From contig AZHR01000009.1 in the NCBI GenBank assembly GCA_000504625.1, positions 1-33,118 on the forward strand: a DNA stretch of 33,118 nucleotides, in the 5' to 3' direction. A program made the position numbers and the translations under genes. The notes beneath the pieces were generated by a model that worked only from the letters and a program-made list of their open reading frames with translations, made no database searches and had not been told where the DNA came from. This stretch comes from an alpha proteobacterium SCGC AAA240-E13 (GTDB lineage Bacteria; Pseudomonadota; Alphaproteobacteria; Pelagibacterales; Pelagibacteraceae). Positions 15,959 through 23,893 of this stretch are shown here, one piece after another (positions within the stretch are counted from its first letter, which is position 1; the number at the start of each line of letters is the position of its first letter).

Positions 15959-16177
15959 AAAATTATAAAAATTTTATATCGGAAAGAAAAACAGATTGGA
16001 CGCCAGTACCCAAACAAAAAATACAAAAACAGTAATATAAATTTCCATGACTTATTAAATATAGGAAGAATAAATGTTTTTATTTTGACTGGATCTTGTT
16101 CAAAGTTTGATAATCTGCCAGGACTTTTACCAAGGGATCCTGATGTGTCAAACTCGTTTGGGTTAGAATATGAATAG
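15959..16177 (+). pseudogene. start-less open frame, possible gene fragment
   Basis: After a TAA at 15956 the frame stays open for 72 codons to TAG 16175-16177 without any ATG, GTG or TTG near its front. The deduced residues are strikingly protein-like, including KQIGRQYPN, NFHDLLNIGRINVFILTG, SCSKFDNLPGLLPRDPD and VSNSFGLEYE, and after the stop the frame continues NPLVVTTNV to another stop. This looks like the 3' remnant of a larger soluble protein rather than chance. I cannot name the family. It could also be a gene whose start lies across a frameshift. Confidence 0.35.
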
Positions 16178-16282
16178 AACCCCCTGGTGGTTACTACTAA
16201 TGTGTAATCAAAATAAGAGTTTTAAAAATTAATGCAACATTCATGGCTCGCGCAATTTAACACAAAGATTTCCTTTTACGCA

Positions 16283-16486
16283 TTAGAATCCACCTTTAAA
16301 TATCGCGACAAAAACTATTCCAAGCAAAAAGACACATGCTACAATTTGTATAATATATTTAAAAGATCTAGCTATATCTTTTTGATATTTTTTTTTGGTT
16401 AATGATTCCTTTATTTTTAGTCTACGAAAAGGAGGATCATCCGGATGTCGATGAATATAAAATTTTGGTTTCCACTTCTTCTTCAT
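16283..16486 (-). CDS. small hypothetical protein with C-terminal membrane helix (67 residues)
   Basis: The protein opens MKKKWKPKFYIHRHPDDPPF, continues RRLKIKESLTKKKYQKDIAR and ends in one membrane helix (YIIQIVACVFLLGIVFVAIF) before KGGF. A very basic cytoplasmic N-terminal part with a C-terminal anchor is the likely topology. Its leader and first codons closely resemble those of the next small gene upstream (16552-16830); see the repeat entries. No family recognised. Confidence 0.6.
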   Translation of the reverse strand: MKKKWKPKFYIHRHPDDPPFRRLKIKESLTKKKYQKDIARSFKYIIQIVACVFLLGIVFVAIFKGGF

Positions 16487-16524
16487 TTAACTCATAATAA
16501 CATGATTTTAGGTGTGATGTGTAG
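16477..16524 (-). repeat. duplicated leader, copy 1 (start of the 16283-16486 gene)
   Basis: Read on the minus strand the segment gives CTACACATCACACC-TAAAATCATGTTATTATGAGTT-AAATGAAGAAGAAG. The core TGTTATTATGAGTT (16489-16502) is identical to copy 2. It spans the untranslated leader and the first three Lys codons, so it is either a shared regulatory leader or the trace of a tandem gene duplication. Confidence 0.65.
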
Positions 16525-16551
16525 CGCGAAGTATGCCAATAGCTGGTCCGC

Positions 16552-16830
16552 TTATTTTTTATATTCTTGAATAATATTATCTATCTCTTGTTCAGATAGA
16601 CGTATTGGAACAAAAGGTATTCTTTTCAAGACAGACCTTGCTTTTTTTATATTGCCATCTAATAAATAAAAAGAAATTTTCTCACATGCTTGGTTAAACA
16701 TTTTTTCATCCTTACTTCTTTTTTCATATCCCGGATGTTTTTCACTTAATATTTTTTTAATCTTCTTTGTTGTATCATTCTTAGGATCTAAGATTACAAA
16801 CCTAGAATAACGTCTTTTCTTCTTCTTCAC
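16552..16830 (-). CDS. small basic hypothetical protein (about 92 residues)
   Basis: The frame is open up to a GTG at 16977, but I prefer GTG 16830: alignment with the neighbouring gene's leader puts the start exactly there (VKKKKRR against MKKKWK), and the upstream part (LSLVSIVGYITSSTM) looks non-coding. The product is soluble and Lys-rich, with RRYSRFVILDPKNDTTKKIK, a helical middle, FYLLDGNIKKARSVLKRIPF and a final LSEQEIDNIIQEYKK. No known domain is visible. It lies 65 bases upstream of the 16283-16486 gene on the same strand, so the two may be co-transcribed. Confidence 0.5.
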   Translation of the reverse strand: MKKKKRRYSRFVILDPKNDTTKKIKKILSEKHPGYEKRSKDEKMFNQACEKISFYLLDGNIKKARSVLKRIPFVPIRLSEQEIDNIIQEYKK

Positions 16831-16869
16831 ATTCAACTCATAATAACAGAATTTTAGTGTAAGGTGTAG
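16821..16869 (-). repeat. duplicated leader, copy 2 (start of the 16552-16830 gene)
   Basis: Read on the minus strand it contains CCTACACCTTACACTAAAATT followed by CTGTTATTATGAGTTGAATGTGAAGAAGAAG in two consecutive parts, matching copy 1 with scattered substitutions and two extra bases at the start codon. The 14-base core is 16835-16848. The extra bases convert the expected ATG-AAG into ATG-TGA, so this copy would have to use GTG. Confidence 0.65.
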
Positions 16870-16977
16870 GTCGTATCCATCACCAATAATACTTTTTACC
16901 AGGGGCATCTTCGGCGTTCTCGAGTGCCTCATCGTACTACTTGTTATGTACCCTACAATTGATACCAAGCTTAGCAC

Positions 16978-17112
16978 ATGAAACTGATTAACTCACGAAA
17001 ATTCTACTTGTTTAAGATGATGGAAGATGGTCGGGAATGTAGAGAAATGCAGTTCCGCGAGTTTCAAGAACTAATACATTGTTATCGCTTCCAATGTTAT
17101 TATCTATGGTAG
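16978..17112 (+). CDS. possible small protein (44 residues), or antisense of a start-less minus frame
   Basis: A plus frame begins MKLINSRKFYLFKMMEDGRE and ends CYRFQCYYLW. The opposite strand over 17012-17116 is also open (34 residues, containing NNIGSDNNVLVLETRG and FLYIPDHLPSS) but lacks a start codon and is bounded by stops; its composition is the more protein-like of the two. Only one, or neither, can be real. GC is above the local average. The minus version would follow secF by about 25 bases and could be a gene remnant. Confidence 0.25.
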   Translation: MKLINSRKFYLFKMMEDGRECREMQFREFQELIHCYRFQCYYLW

Positions 17113-17140
17113 CAGCTCAAAATTTATATTAATTACTTAC

Positions 17141-18043
17141 TTAATCTTCTTTTAAGAGAGATTTTTGACTCACTTTAAGTTTTATTAAGATAGGATTTGC
17201 TATAAATATTGAAGAGTAAGTTCCAAAGATTACTCCTAATATCATAGCAAAAGAAAAACCATGCAATATTTTTCCACCAAAAAAGAAAATAGATAGTAAA
17301 GCCAAAAGCGTAGTTAAGGAAGTAATTATAGTTCTAGATAAAGTTTCATTAATAGAAAGATTTGAAATTTCATTTATACTTTTTGAAGAATATTTTTTCA
17401 AATTTTCTCTAACACGATCAAAAATAACCACTGTGTCATTCATAGAATAACCCACTATTGTTAGAAGTGCTGCTACTATTGATAAGTTTATTTCGAATTC
17501 TAAAATAGAAAAAAAACCAATCGTAATAATCACATCATGAATTAAAGCAATAATTGCACCTAAACTAAATTGCCATTCAAATCTGATCCAAATATAAATT
17601 AACATTGCCGATAGGGACAAAACAATTGCAATTAAACCCGACCTTAATAATTCACCACTAACTTTAGGGCCAACATTTTCTACTCTTCTAAAACTAAAAT
17701 TACCCCCCAAATTTTTTGACAATTGGGTTTTTATATCTTCTATAAAATTTTCTTTATTTTTATCGGTCTGTTCAAATTTAATTAGATAATCATTACCTTT
17801 ACCAAATTTTTTTACATTTACATCGCCGAGATTCATTTTGATAAAAGATTGCCTTACATCGCCAATCCTTATTTCAGCATTCTCAACCCTAAGTTCAATT
17901 AATGTTCCCCCTTTAAAATCTACACCAAAGTTAAGTCCCTTATAAAATATAAATCCAACAGAAATTAAAATTAAAATCAATGATACAAAATTAAATAGTC
18001 TATAATAATTAATAAATTGTATATCAGGTTTAAAATTAAACAT
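17141..18043 (-). CDS. secF: protein translocase subunit SecF
   Basis: SecF, with SecD and YajC, uses the proton gradient to help pull proteins through the SecYEG channel. The 300-residue protein has the first membrane helix followed by GLNFGVDFKGGTLIELR, a periplasmic domain of about 90 residues, and five further helices with the conserved VAALLTIVGYSMNDTVVIFDRVRENL block. Length is normal. Its ATG shares one base with the secD stop (TAATG), so the pair is coupled. Confidence 0.96.
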   Translation of the reverse strand: MFNFKPDIQFINYYRLFNFVSLILILISVGFIFYKGLNFGVDFKGGTLIELRVENAEIRIGDVRQSFIKMNLGDVNVKKFGKGNDYLIKFEQTDKNKENFIEDIKTQLSKNLGGNFSFRRVENVGPKVSGELLRSGLIAIVLSLSAMLIYIWIRFEWQFSLGAIIALIHDVIITIGFFSILEFEINLSIVAALLTIVGYSMNDTVVIFDRVRENLKKYSSKSINEISNLSINETLSRTIITSLTTLLALLSIFFFGGKILHGFSFAMILGVIFGTYSSIFIANPILIKLKVSQKSLLKED

Positions 18044-19599
18044 TATATTGAAATGATTTTATCTTTATTATTAAGTACAAAAGTCGAAGTCATATGTCTT
18101 GCAAAATAATAAACCGAAAATAAAGTAGTTATAATTCCAACACCAAGGGTTACTGCAAAACCTTTGACAGGGCCTGATCCAAAAAAAAATAAAATAGTAG
18201 CTGCAATTAAAGTAGTAATATTTGCATCTAATACTGCAGTTTTAGCTTTTTTATAACCACTATCGAATGCAATAACATTATTTTTTTCTATTTTGATTTC
18301 CTCTTTTATTCTTTCATAAATCAAAACATTAGCATCCACCGCCATACCAACTGTCAGTATTATTCCAGCAATACCTGGCAATGTTAAGGTTGCCTCAAAA
18401 ATTGTTAATACTCCAATTAAAAGAAAAAGATTGATGACTAGGGCAAGATCAGCAATTAAACCAAATATTCGATATTTAAAAAACATAAATAAAATTACTA
18501 AAATAAAACCAATAATCAGCGCAATAGTTCCTGCATTAATTGAATCTTTCCCAAGATCCGGTCCAACGGTTCTTTCCTCAATAATTGATAATGGAGCTGG
18601 AAGAGCGCCCGATCTCAATAGTAATGCTAAATCAGTAGCGGATTGAAAAGTAAAATTTCCTGATATTTGACCATTTCCACCAGTTATAGGCTCTCTAATA
18701 ACTGGTGCACTGATGATTTTATTATCTAAAATTATAGCAAGTCTTTTTCCAACGCCAGCTATAGTAGCCTTTGCAAACTTTTTTGTACCCAATCTATCCA
18801 TTGAAAAAGTTACCACAGTTTGATTAGTTTGATTATCCATTCTTGGTTGTGCATCGATTAAATTATCTCCACTTAAAATTATTCTTTTACTCACTATTGC
18901 TTCCTCAATATTATCTTCGAAAAACATTTTTTCAGATCCAAAATCGCTTGCATCATCATCACTAATAAATCTGAAAGTAAGATTAGCTGTTTTTCCCAAT
19001 AAATTTTTGATCCTTGAAGGATCATCTAAACCAGGAAGTTCAACTAAGATTCTTTCATTACCTCTTTTTAAAATATTTGGCTCATTGGTTCCGACCTCAT
19101 CAACTCTTCTTCTGACTATTTCTAATGCTAGATCAGTTGATGAATTTTTAATTTCAATGATTCCAAACTTTGAATAATTAATTAAAACTTTGTTACCATT
19201 AATTTCATGGTCAAATTCAAAAGCTTTGTATTTATCAAAATAATTATTTATTGAATTATCATCTTTGTTTGTAAAAACAGATATAAACTTATCTATTGAA
19301 GTTTCATCTATTTCAAAATATATCTTATTATTTTCAATTTTAATATTTTGAAATTTAATATTTTGCTCTTTAAAAAATTTTTTTAAATCAGAAAATTTAT
19401 TTTGGAGTCTTTGTAGTATGATGGGATTGCTATCTATTTCTAATAATAAATATGATCCACCCTGCAAATCTAATCCAAGATTAATTTTATTGTCAAATAA
19501 TTTATAGTTTTGAGATAAGAAATTTGAAAAAGAAAAATATGATAAAAAAATAATTAAGATATATATAAAGATTACCTTTAGTTTAGAAAAATATAACAC
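18043..19599 (-). CDS. secD: protein translocase subunit SecD
   Basis: The 518-residue protein has an N-terminal helix, LGLDLQGGSYLLLEID, the large periplasmic P1 region with ALEIVRRRVDEVGTNEP and RILVELPGLDDPSRIK, and the C-terminal group of helices with PGIAGIILTVGMAVDANVLI, which carries the conserved Asp of the proton path, followed by YERIKEE. It works in the inner membrane with SecF and YajC, and lies between them in one transcription unit, 9 bases after yajC. Confidence 0.97.
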   Translation of the reverse strand: MLYFSKLKVIFIYILIIFLSYFSFSNFLSQNYKLFDNKINLGLDLQGGSYLLLEIDSNPIILQRLQNKFSDLKKFFKEQNIKFQNIKIENNKIYFEIDETSIDKFISVFTNKDDNSINNYFDKYKAFEFDHEINGNKVLINYSKFGIIEIKNSSTDLALEIVRRRVDEVGTNEPNILKRGNERILVELPGLDDPSRIKNLLGKTANLTFRFISDDDASDFGSEKMFFEDNIEEAIVSKRIILSGDNLIDAQPRMDNQTNQTVVTFSMDRLGTKKFAKATIAGVGKRLAIILDNKIISAPVIREPITGGNGQISGNFTFQSATDLALLLRSGALPAPLSIIEERTVGPDLGKDSINAGTIALIIGFILVILFMFFKYRIFGLIADLALVINLFLLIGVLTIFEATLTLPGIAGIILTVGMAVDANVLIYERIKEEIKIEKNNVIAFDSGYKKAKTAVLDANITTLIAATILFFFGSGPVKGFAVTLGVGIITTLFSVYYFARHMTSTFVLNNKDKIISI

Positions 19600-19608
19600 A
19601 AAATATAA

Positions 19609-19899
19609 CTATTTTTTTGTAGCAGTCTTGTTTAATACGCTTTGTATAGTTGATTGAACTACTTGAACAGTCACATTTTCCGAAATTAATAAATCTATTT
19701 TATCTTCTCCTAGTATTCTTTCAACTGTACCTACTATACCTCCCGAAGTGACTACTTTATCCCCTCTTTTTAGAGCAGCAACCATTGTTTTATGTTCCTT
19801 GGCTCTCTTTTGTTGAGGTCTTATTAAAAAAAAATAGAAGATTACAAAAATCAAAATTAAAGGTATGAATTGTGCAATTCCCGATCCCGATCCAGACAT
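19609..19899 (-). CDS. yajC: Sec accessory protein YajC
   Basis: The 96-residue protein has one membrane helix (FIPLILIFVIFYFFLIRPQQ) followed by the conserved RPQQKRAKEHKTMVAALKRG and DKVVTSGGIVGTV blocks of YajC, a small membrane partner of SecDF. An unusually strong Shine-Dalgarno, AAGGAGGT on the minus strand (19903-19910), precedes the ATG by three to four bases; few genes in this window have so good a site. Gene order yajC-secD-secF is standard. Confidence 0.96.
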   Translation of the reverse strand: MSGSGSGIAQFIPLILIFVIFYFFLIRPQQKRAKEHKTMVAALKRGDKVVTSGGIVGTVERILGEDKIDLLISENVTVQVVQSTIQSVLNKTATKK

Positions 19900-19902
19900 T
19901 TT

Positions 19903-19910
19903 ACCTCCTT
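19903..19910 (-). promoter_or_regulatory. strong ribosome binding site for yajC
   Basis: AAGGAGGT read on the minus strand is a full match to the anti-Shine-Dalgarno, directly upstream of the yajC ATG at 19899-19897. It fixes the yajC start and suggests high translation of the SecDF-YajC unit compared with its AT-rich, mostly leader-poor neighbours. Confidence 0.75.
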
Positions 19911-19961
19911 AAAAGCTAATTTATTTATACTATTAAATAAAAATAAACAATCTTAATATTA

Positions 19962-21218
19962 CTAAATTTTAATTAGTTCTAAACCATTCATGTAAGGTCT
20001 TAGTGCTTTTGGTACCAATATGCTGCCATCAGATTGCTGACAATTTTCCATTATTGCAATTAATGTCCTACCCACTGCTAAGCCAGATCCATTCAATGTA
20101 CCAACAAAATTTGTTTCATTATTTTTATTTTTATATCTTGCTTTCATTCTTCTAGCTTGAAAAGAACCACATGAAGAACAACTAGATATTTCTCTATACT
20201 TATTTTCAGAAGGTATCCATACCTCTAGATCGTAAGTTTTTTCCGCACTAAATCCTATATCTCCTGTAGAAAGCAATATTTTACGATATGGAAGATCAAG
20301 TTTTTGAAGAATATTTTCTGCACATCCGGTCATTCTGTCTAATTCTTCCAAGCAGAGACTTGGTTCAACTATACTAACTAACTCAACTTTATAAAACTGG
20401 TGCTGTCTCATCATACCTTTGGTATCTTTCCCATAACTGCCCGCTTCCTTTCTAAAACATGCAGTAGAAGCAACTAATCTAATTGGTAATTCTTTAAAAG
20501 ATAAAATTTTTTCTCTAACCATATTCGTCAATATTACTTCTGCTGTTGGTATTAAAAATTTCCTGTCAGAATTACTGTCTGATTTTATTTCAAATTGATC
20601 TTCTTCAAATTTGGGTAATTGACCCGTTCCAAACATTGTGGAAGTTGTGGCCATTAAAGGTGGAGAAATTTCGATATAATTAAAATTCTGGGTGTGAATA
20701 TCAATCATAAAATTTGATATTGCTCTTTCTAACAGGGCGATCTCTCCTTTAAGAAAAACAAATCTTGCGCCAGATGTTTTTGAAGCAAGTTCAAAATCTA
20801 TCATTCCTAAAATTTTACCTAGATCATAATGAGATTTAGCTTTAAAGGAAAAATTATTTATTTTTCCATTTTCAGAAATTACCTTATTTGAACTTTCATC
20901 TTTGCCAACAGGAACGTCCTCTAATGCTAGGTTAGGCAATTGACACAATATTTCATCTAAACTAGCCTGAATTGATATTTGCTCCTTATGAATATTGTCA
21001 ATTTCTTTTGAAAGATCTTTTGACTTTTTGAATAATGAACTATCTTTTGTCTTTGAAATAATCTTTTTTTCTTGCTCAAGTTTTTCTTTTTTCTGAATTA
21101 AATTTCTATTTTTTTCATCCAAATTTTGAAGAGTTTTAATATCAATATCAGAATTTCTTTGTTTTATTTTATCTTCAAAATTTTTTAGATTAGATCTTAT
21201 TTCTTTTAGATTATGCAT
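19962..21218 (-). CDS. serS: seryl-tRNA synthetase
   Basis: SerS charges tRNA-Ser. The 418-residue class II enzyme has the N-terminal long antiparallel coiled coil (residues about 25-100) that grips the tRNA, then motif 2 (FRKEAGSYGKDTKGMMRQHQF), with TGQLPKFEEDQF before it, and motif 3 (NGSGLAVGRTLIAIMEN). It overlaps tatC by 8 bases. In several alphaproteobacteria surE and pcm lie between serS and yajC; here only about 60 bases separate serS from yajC. Confidence 0.97.
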   Translation of the reverse strand: MHNLKEIRSNLKNFEDKIKQRNSDIDIKTLQNLDEKNRNLIQKKEKLEQEKKIISKTKDSSLFKKSKDLSKEIDNIHKEQISIQASLDEILCQLPNLALEDVPVGKDESSNKVISENGKINNFSFKAKSHYDLGKILGMIDFELASKTSGARFVFLKGEIALLERAISNFMIDIHTQNFNYIEISPPLMATTSTMFGTGQLPKFEEDQFEIKSDSNSDRKFLIPTAEVILTNMVREKILSFKELPIRLVASTACFRKEAGSYGKDTKGMMRQHQFYKVELVSIVEPSLCLEELDRMTGCAENILQKLDLPYRKILLSTGDIGFSAEKTYDLEVWIPSENKYREISSCSSCGSFQARRMKARYKNKNNETNFVGTLNGSGLAVGRTLIAIMENCQQSDGSILVPKALRPYMNGLELIKI

Positions 21219-21984
21219 GTTCTTTTTCTTTTATTTTTTTTTCTATAATTTTTACTGACCATATTGATACTTCGTATAATAGAAGTAATGGGATTGCTAA
21301 CCCTATTTGCGTTACAGGATCTGGTGGCGTTAAAATTGCAGCAACTGCAAAAATAATAACAACAACATATTTTCTTCTTTTTTTTAAATACTCAGAATCA
21401 ATAAAACCTACTCTAGCTAATAAACTTAAAATTACAGGTAGCTGAAAACTTATACCGAAGGCAAAAATTAGTTTCATTATTAAAGAAAGATATTCATTTA
21501 CCTTCGCTTCTAATTGAATCGGTAAACTGTTGCCTTGTAAGGTTGTTTCAAAAGATAGAAAAAATTTTATTGCTAAGGGCATTATCAAATAATAAACAAG
21601 TAACCCTCCTAGAAAAAACAATAATGGCGTTACTATAAGATAGGGCATTAAAGCTTTTCTCTCATTATCATACAGGCCTGGTGCTACAAATTTCCAAATT
21701 TGAATCAGAATTAATGGACTTGAGACAAAAAAAGCAGCAAAAAAAGAAACTTTTAAATAAGTTATGAAAGTTTCCTGCAAAGCTGTAAAAATTAACCTAC
21801 GTTCCTGACTATCATTTTGAACAGCATCTGCATAAGGTTGTACCAAAAAGCTATAAATTTCTTCTGAAAAATAAAAGCTAATTATAAAAAAACAAATCAA
21901 AAAATAGAAGCTATGAATTATTCTTTTTCTTAATTCAGTTAAGTGACTAACAAAACTCCCTTGTTTTTGACTGTCATTTTTCAT
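21211..21984 (-). CDS. tatC: Tat translocase subunit TatC
   Basis: TatC is the receptor of the twin-arginine pathway, recognising the RR motif of folded export substrates together with TatB. The 257-residue protein shows six membrane helices and the conserved cytoplasmic N-terminal SHLTELRKRIIHS and the first-loop region, plus FVAPGLYDNERK and the AVAAILTPPDPVTQIGLAIP block. It overlaps tatB by 11 bases and serS by 8. A likely client encoded here is the M48 protease at 7075-7902. Confidence 0.97.
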   Translation of the reverse strand: MKNDSQKQGSFVSHLTELRKRIIHSFYFLICFFIISFYFSEEIYSFLVQPYADAVQNDSQERRLIFTALQETFITYLKVSFFAAFFVSSPLILIQIWKFVAPGLYDNERKALMPYLIVTPLLFFLGGLLVYYLIMPLAIKFFLSFETTLQGNSLPIQLEAKVNEYLSLIMKLIFAFGISFQLPVILSLLARVGFIDSEYLKKRRKYVVVIIFAVAAILTPPDPVTQIGLAIPLLLLYEVSIWSVKIIEKKIKEKEHA

Positions 21985-22201
21985 CTTTCGTATCTCTAAC
22001 TTTATTTTTATTTAAATTTTTCTCTTCATCACTTTCGTGTTCATACAATGAAACTTCGCTTTGAAGTTCATTAAAATATTTTTTAATAGAACCAATCCAT
22101 GAACCAATTTTTTTTAACATAATTGGAAAGTCTTTGGGCCCAATAACCAAGATTGAAACTACAACAATTAAAAGAATTTCAAACCAGCCGATTTGTGGCA
22201 T
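21974..22201 (-). CDS. tatB: Tat translocase subunit TatB
   Basis: The 75-residue protein has the TatB N-terminal helix (GWFEILLIVVVSILVIGPKD) with the Gly-Pro hinge, then a short amphipathic helix (FPIMLKKIGSWIGSIKKYF) and a charged tail. It is shorter than E. coli TatB (171 residues), in line with a streamlined genome. It lies between tatA (10 bases upstream) and tatC (overlapping). Confidence 0.93.
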   Translation of the reverse strand: MPQIGWFEILLIVVVSILVIGPKDFPIMLKKIGSWIGSIKKYFNELQSEVSLYEHESDEEKNLNKNKVRDTKDEK

Positions 22202-22211
22202 TTATTAAAGT

Positions 22212-22409
22212 TTATTCTTTTTTTGAATCTGAATTATCGTTAGTTATATTTTTAGATTCTGAATCCTCGGTAACATCAGAGGACATACCTTTTTTAAAAC
22301 TTTTAATTCCTTTTGCCACATCACCCATTAAACTTGAAATTTTTCCTCTTCCGAAGAGGAGTACTACTAATACAACTACAATTGCTATTTGCCAAAAACC
22401 AATACTCAT
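22212..22409 (-). CDS. tatA: Tat translocase subunit TatA
   Basis: TatA oligomerises to form the transport pore once TatBC has bound cargo. The 65-residue protein has the short membrane helix GFWQIAIVVVLVVLLFGRGK, an FGRGK hinge in place of the usual FGxxK, the amphipathic helix ISSLMGDVAKGIKSFKKGM and an acidic/Ser-rich tail. Position before tatB-tatC confirms it. Confidence 0.95.
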   Translation of the reverse strand: MSIGFWQIAIVVVLVVLLFGRGKISSLMGDVAKGIKSFKKGMSSDVTEDSESKNITNDNSDSKKE

Positions 22410-22453
22410 ACCTAATTTATATACAATTTTTAATTTTTATTAAAGCAATCTTT

Positions 22454-23146
22454 TTAGTCTTCTTCTGATTTCAATGTGCTACTTAACATTTCATCTATAT
22501 TTGAATAAATATTTTCTTTTTTTTCTTCCTGCTTTTCCTTAAAAAAAGTTCCAGTACCAAATATTGATGAATCTATATTTCCGCTATCAATCAGGCCGGC
22601 TGTAGTTAATTCTTCAACATTTGGTAAATCTGAAAGTTTTTGTAAATTAAAGTGGCTTAAAAAATCCTCCGTTGTTGCATATTGTATTGGTCTTCCAGGA
22701 ACATTTTTCCTTCCACATGGTTTTACCCAATTTAGCTTAAATAATATTTCAAGTGTATTGGTGCCGAATGTTACGCCTCTAATTTCTTCAATTTCAGATC
22801 TAGTAACTGGTTGATGATAAACAATAATAGAGAGTGTTTCGATAGCTGCTTTTGAAAGTCTTTTTTGAACTGATTTTTGCTGTGACATAAGATTAGAAAG
22901 GTTTTCAGCAGTTCTAAAAGACCACTTACCTGATATACAAACTAAATTTACTCCTCTTTTAGAATAATGTCTTTGCAATTTTTCTAAAGATTTTATTATA
23001 TTTTTTTTCTTTTTAATTCTAGATTCTATACTTTCGATATCTAGTGGCTCTTCAGCTGCAAACAAAATTGCCTCTATTTGTCTTTCACTCTCTGAAATAT
23101 CACTTGGAAAATCAATTATATTATTTTTTGAATTTTTGTACTTCAT
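22454..23146 (-). CDS. scpB: segregation and condensation protein B
   Basis: ScpB, with ScpA, is the kleisin-associated partner of the SMC complex that organises the chromosome. The 230-residue protein has two winged-helix domains; IEAILFAAEEPLDIESIESR, LSKAAIETLSIIVYHQPVTR, and IEEIRGVTFGTNTLEIL are signature segments, followed by GRKNVPGRPIQYATT. A charged C-terminal tail of about 50 residues is less conserved. It overlaps scpA by 4 bases. Confidence 0.95.
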   Translation of the reverse strand: MKYKNSKNNIIDFPSDISESERQIEAILFAAEEPLDIESIESRIKKKKNIIKSLEKLQRHYSKRGVNLVCISGKWSFRTAENLSNLMSQQKSVQKRLSKAAIETLSIIVYHQPVTRSEIEEIRGVTFGTNTLEILFKLNWVKPCGRKNVPGRPIQYATTEDFLSHFNLQKLSDLPNVEELTTAGLIDSGNIDSSIFGTGTFFKEKQEEKKENIYSNIDEMLSSTLKSEED

Positions 23147-23883
23147 TGTTTTTGTCTTACAAAAATATTGTCAAAAAGTGTGTTTTGCTTTAATTCTACA
23201 ACACCTTCCTTTGTTAACTCCAATGAGGCCGCAAAGATACTGGCTAAATTTGTTTTTTTTAAAACTTTGGATTTACTTAATTTTTGTGGAATTAATTCAT
23301 TTAAATTTTTCCAATCAGACAATTTTTCGATAAATGAGTATATGATTTTTATACCATCTTCTATGGTTAATACGGGTAACTTAGGTATATTGATTCTCAT
23401 AAAATCTTTTTTCATTATATGGTTTGAGTAAGCTTTTAAAATTTCATATAAGGTTACTGAGTAACTTGAATTATAAATTGATCTAATACCACCCTTCATC
23501 CCTCTTGAAAAAATACTTACTCCTAATCTTTTTCTTTTTAACATATGATCAGAGAGAATTCTGATCAACTCTAATTTTTTCAACTGTGATTTTAATTTTT
23601 CAGCTACTTCCATAACTTTGAATTCCTCCTGTTCATCTTCTGGTAATAACAATTTTGACTTAAGATAAGTTAACCATGCAGCCATTAATAAGTATTCAGA
23701 AGCTATATCCAAATTAAGTTTTTTTGCATTATGAATAAATTTATGAAATTGATCAGCTAATTCAGTTATAGAAATTTCTGCAAGGTTTACTTTTTGGGAT
23801 TTTGCCAAATCTAACAAAACATCCAGGGGACCTGAATAGTTCAATAATTTAATTTCGAAATTTATTGAATCACTAACAGTCAT
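23143..23883 (-). CDS. scpA: segregation and condensation protein A
   Basis: ScpA is the bacterial kleisin that bridges SMC heads. The 246-residue protein opens with the family hallmark YSGPLDVLLDLAKSQKVNLA, followed by EYLLMAAWLTYLKSKLLLP, which are the SMC-neck-binding helices, and a C-terminal winged helix with KTNLASIFAASLELTKEGVV. Overlap with scpB in ATGA form indicates coupled expression. No smc gene lies in this window. Confidence 0.95.
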   Translation of the reverse strand: MTVSDSINFEIKLLNYSGPLDVLLDLAKSQKVNLAEISITELADQFHKFIHNAKKLNLDIASEYLLMAAWLTYLKSKLLLPEDEQEEFKVMEVAEKLKSQLKKLELIRILSDHMLKRKRLGVSIFSRGMKGGIRSIYNSSYSVTLYEILKAYSNHIMKKDFMRINIPKLPVLTIEDGIKIIYSFIEKLSDWKNLNELIPQKLSKSKVLKKTNLASIFAASLELTKEGVVELKQNTLFDNIFVRQKQ

Positions 23884-23893
23884 AATATTAATG

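Larger units (their letters stand above)
15597..16282. other. 686-base stretch without a confident gene; relic-like open frames
   Basis: No RNA gene was recognised. GC is visibly higher than in the surrounding genes. It holds three items listed separately: a minus-strand 33-residue frame (15636-15737), a C/G-run hairpin (15914-15948) and a start-less plus frame (15959-16177). A 51-residue plus frame at 15721-15876 is Ser/Phe-rich and looks like antisense noise. A short sequence GTACCCT(A/G)CA recurs at about 15617, 15631 and 16947. The stretch looks like decayed or rearranged DNA between two gene blocks. Confidence 0.6.

Noticed and set aside
16831..16977. N-terminal extension of the 16552-16830 gene to GTG 16977
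   Set aside because: The leader alignment with the neighbouring small gene puts the start at GTG 16830; the extension covers the repeat itself.
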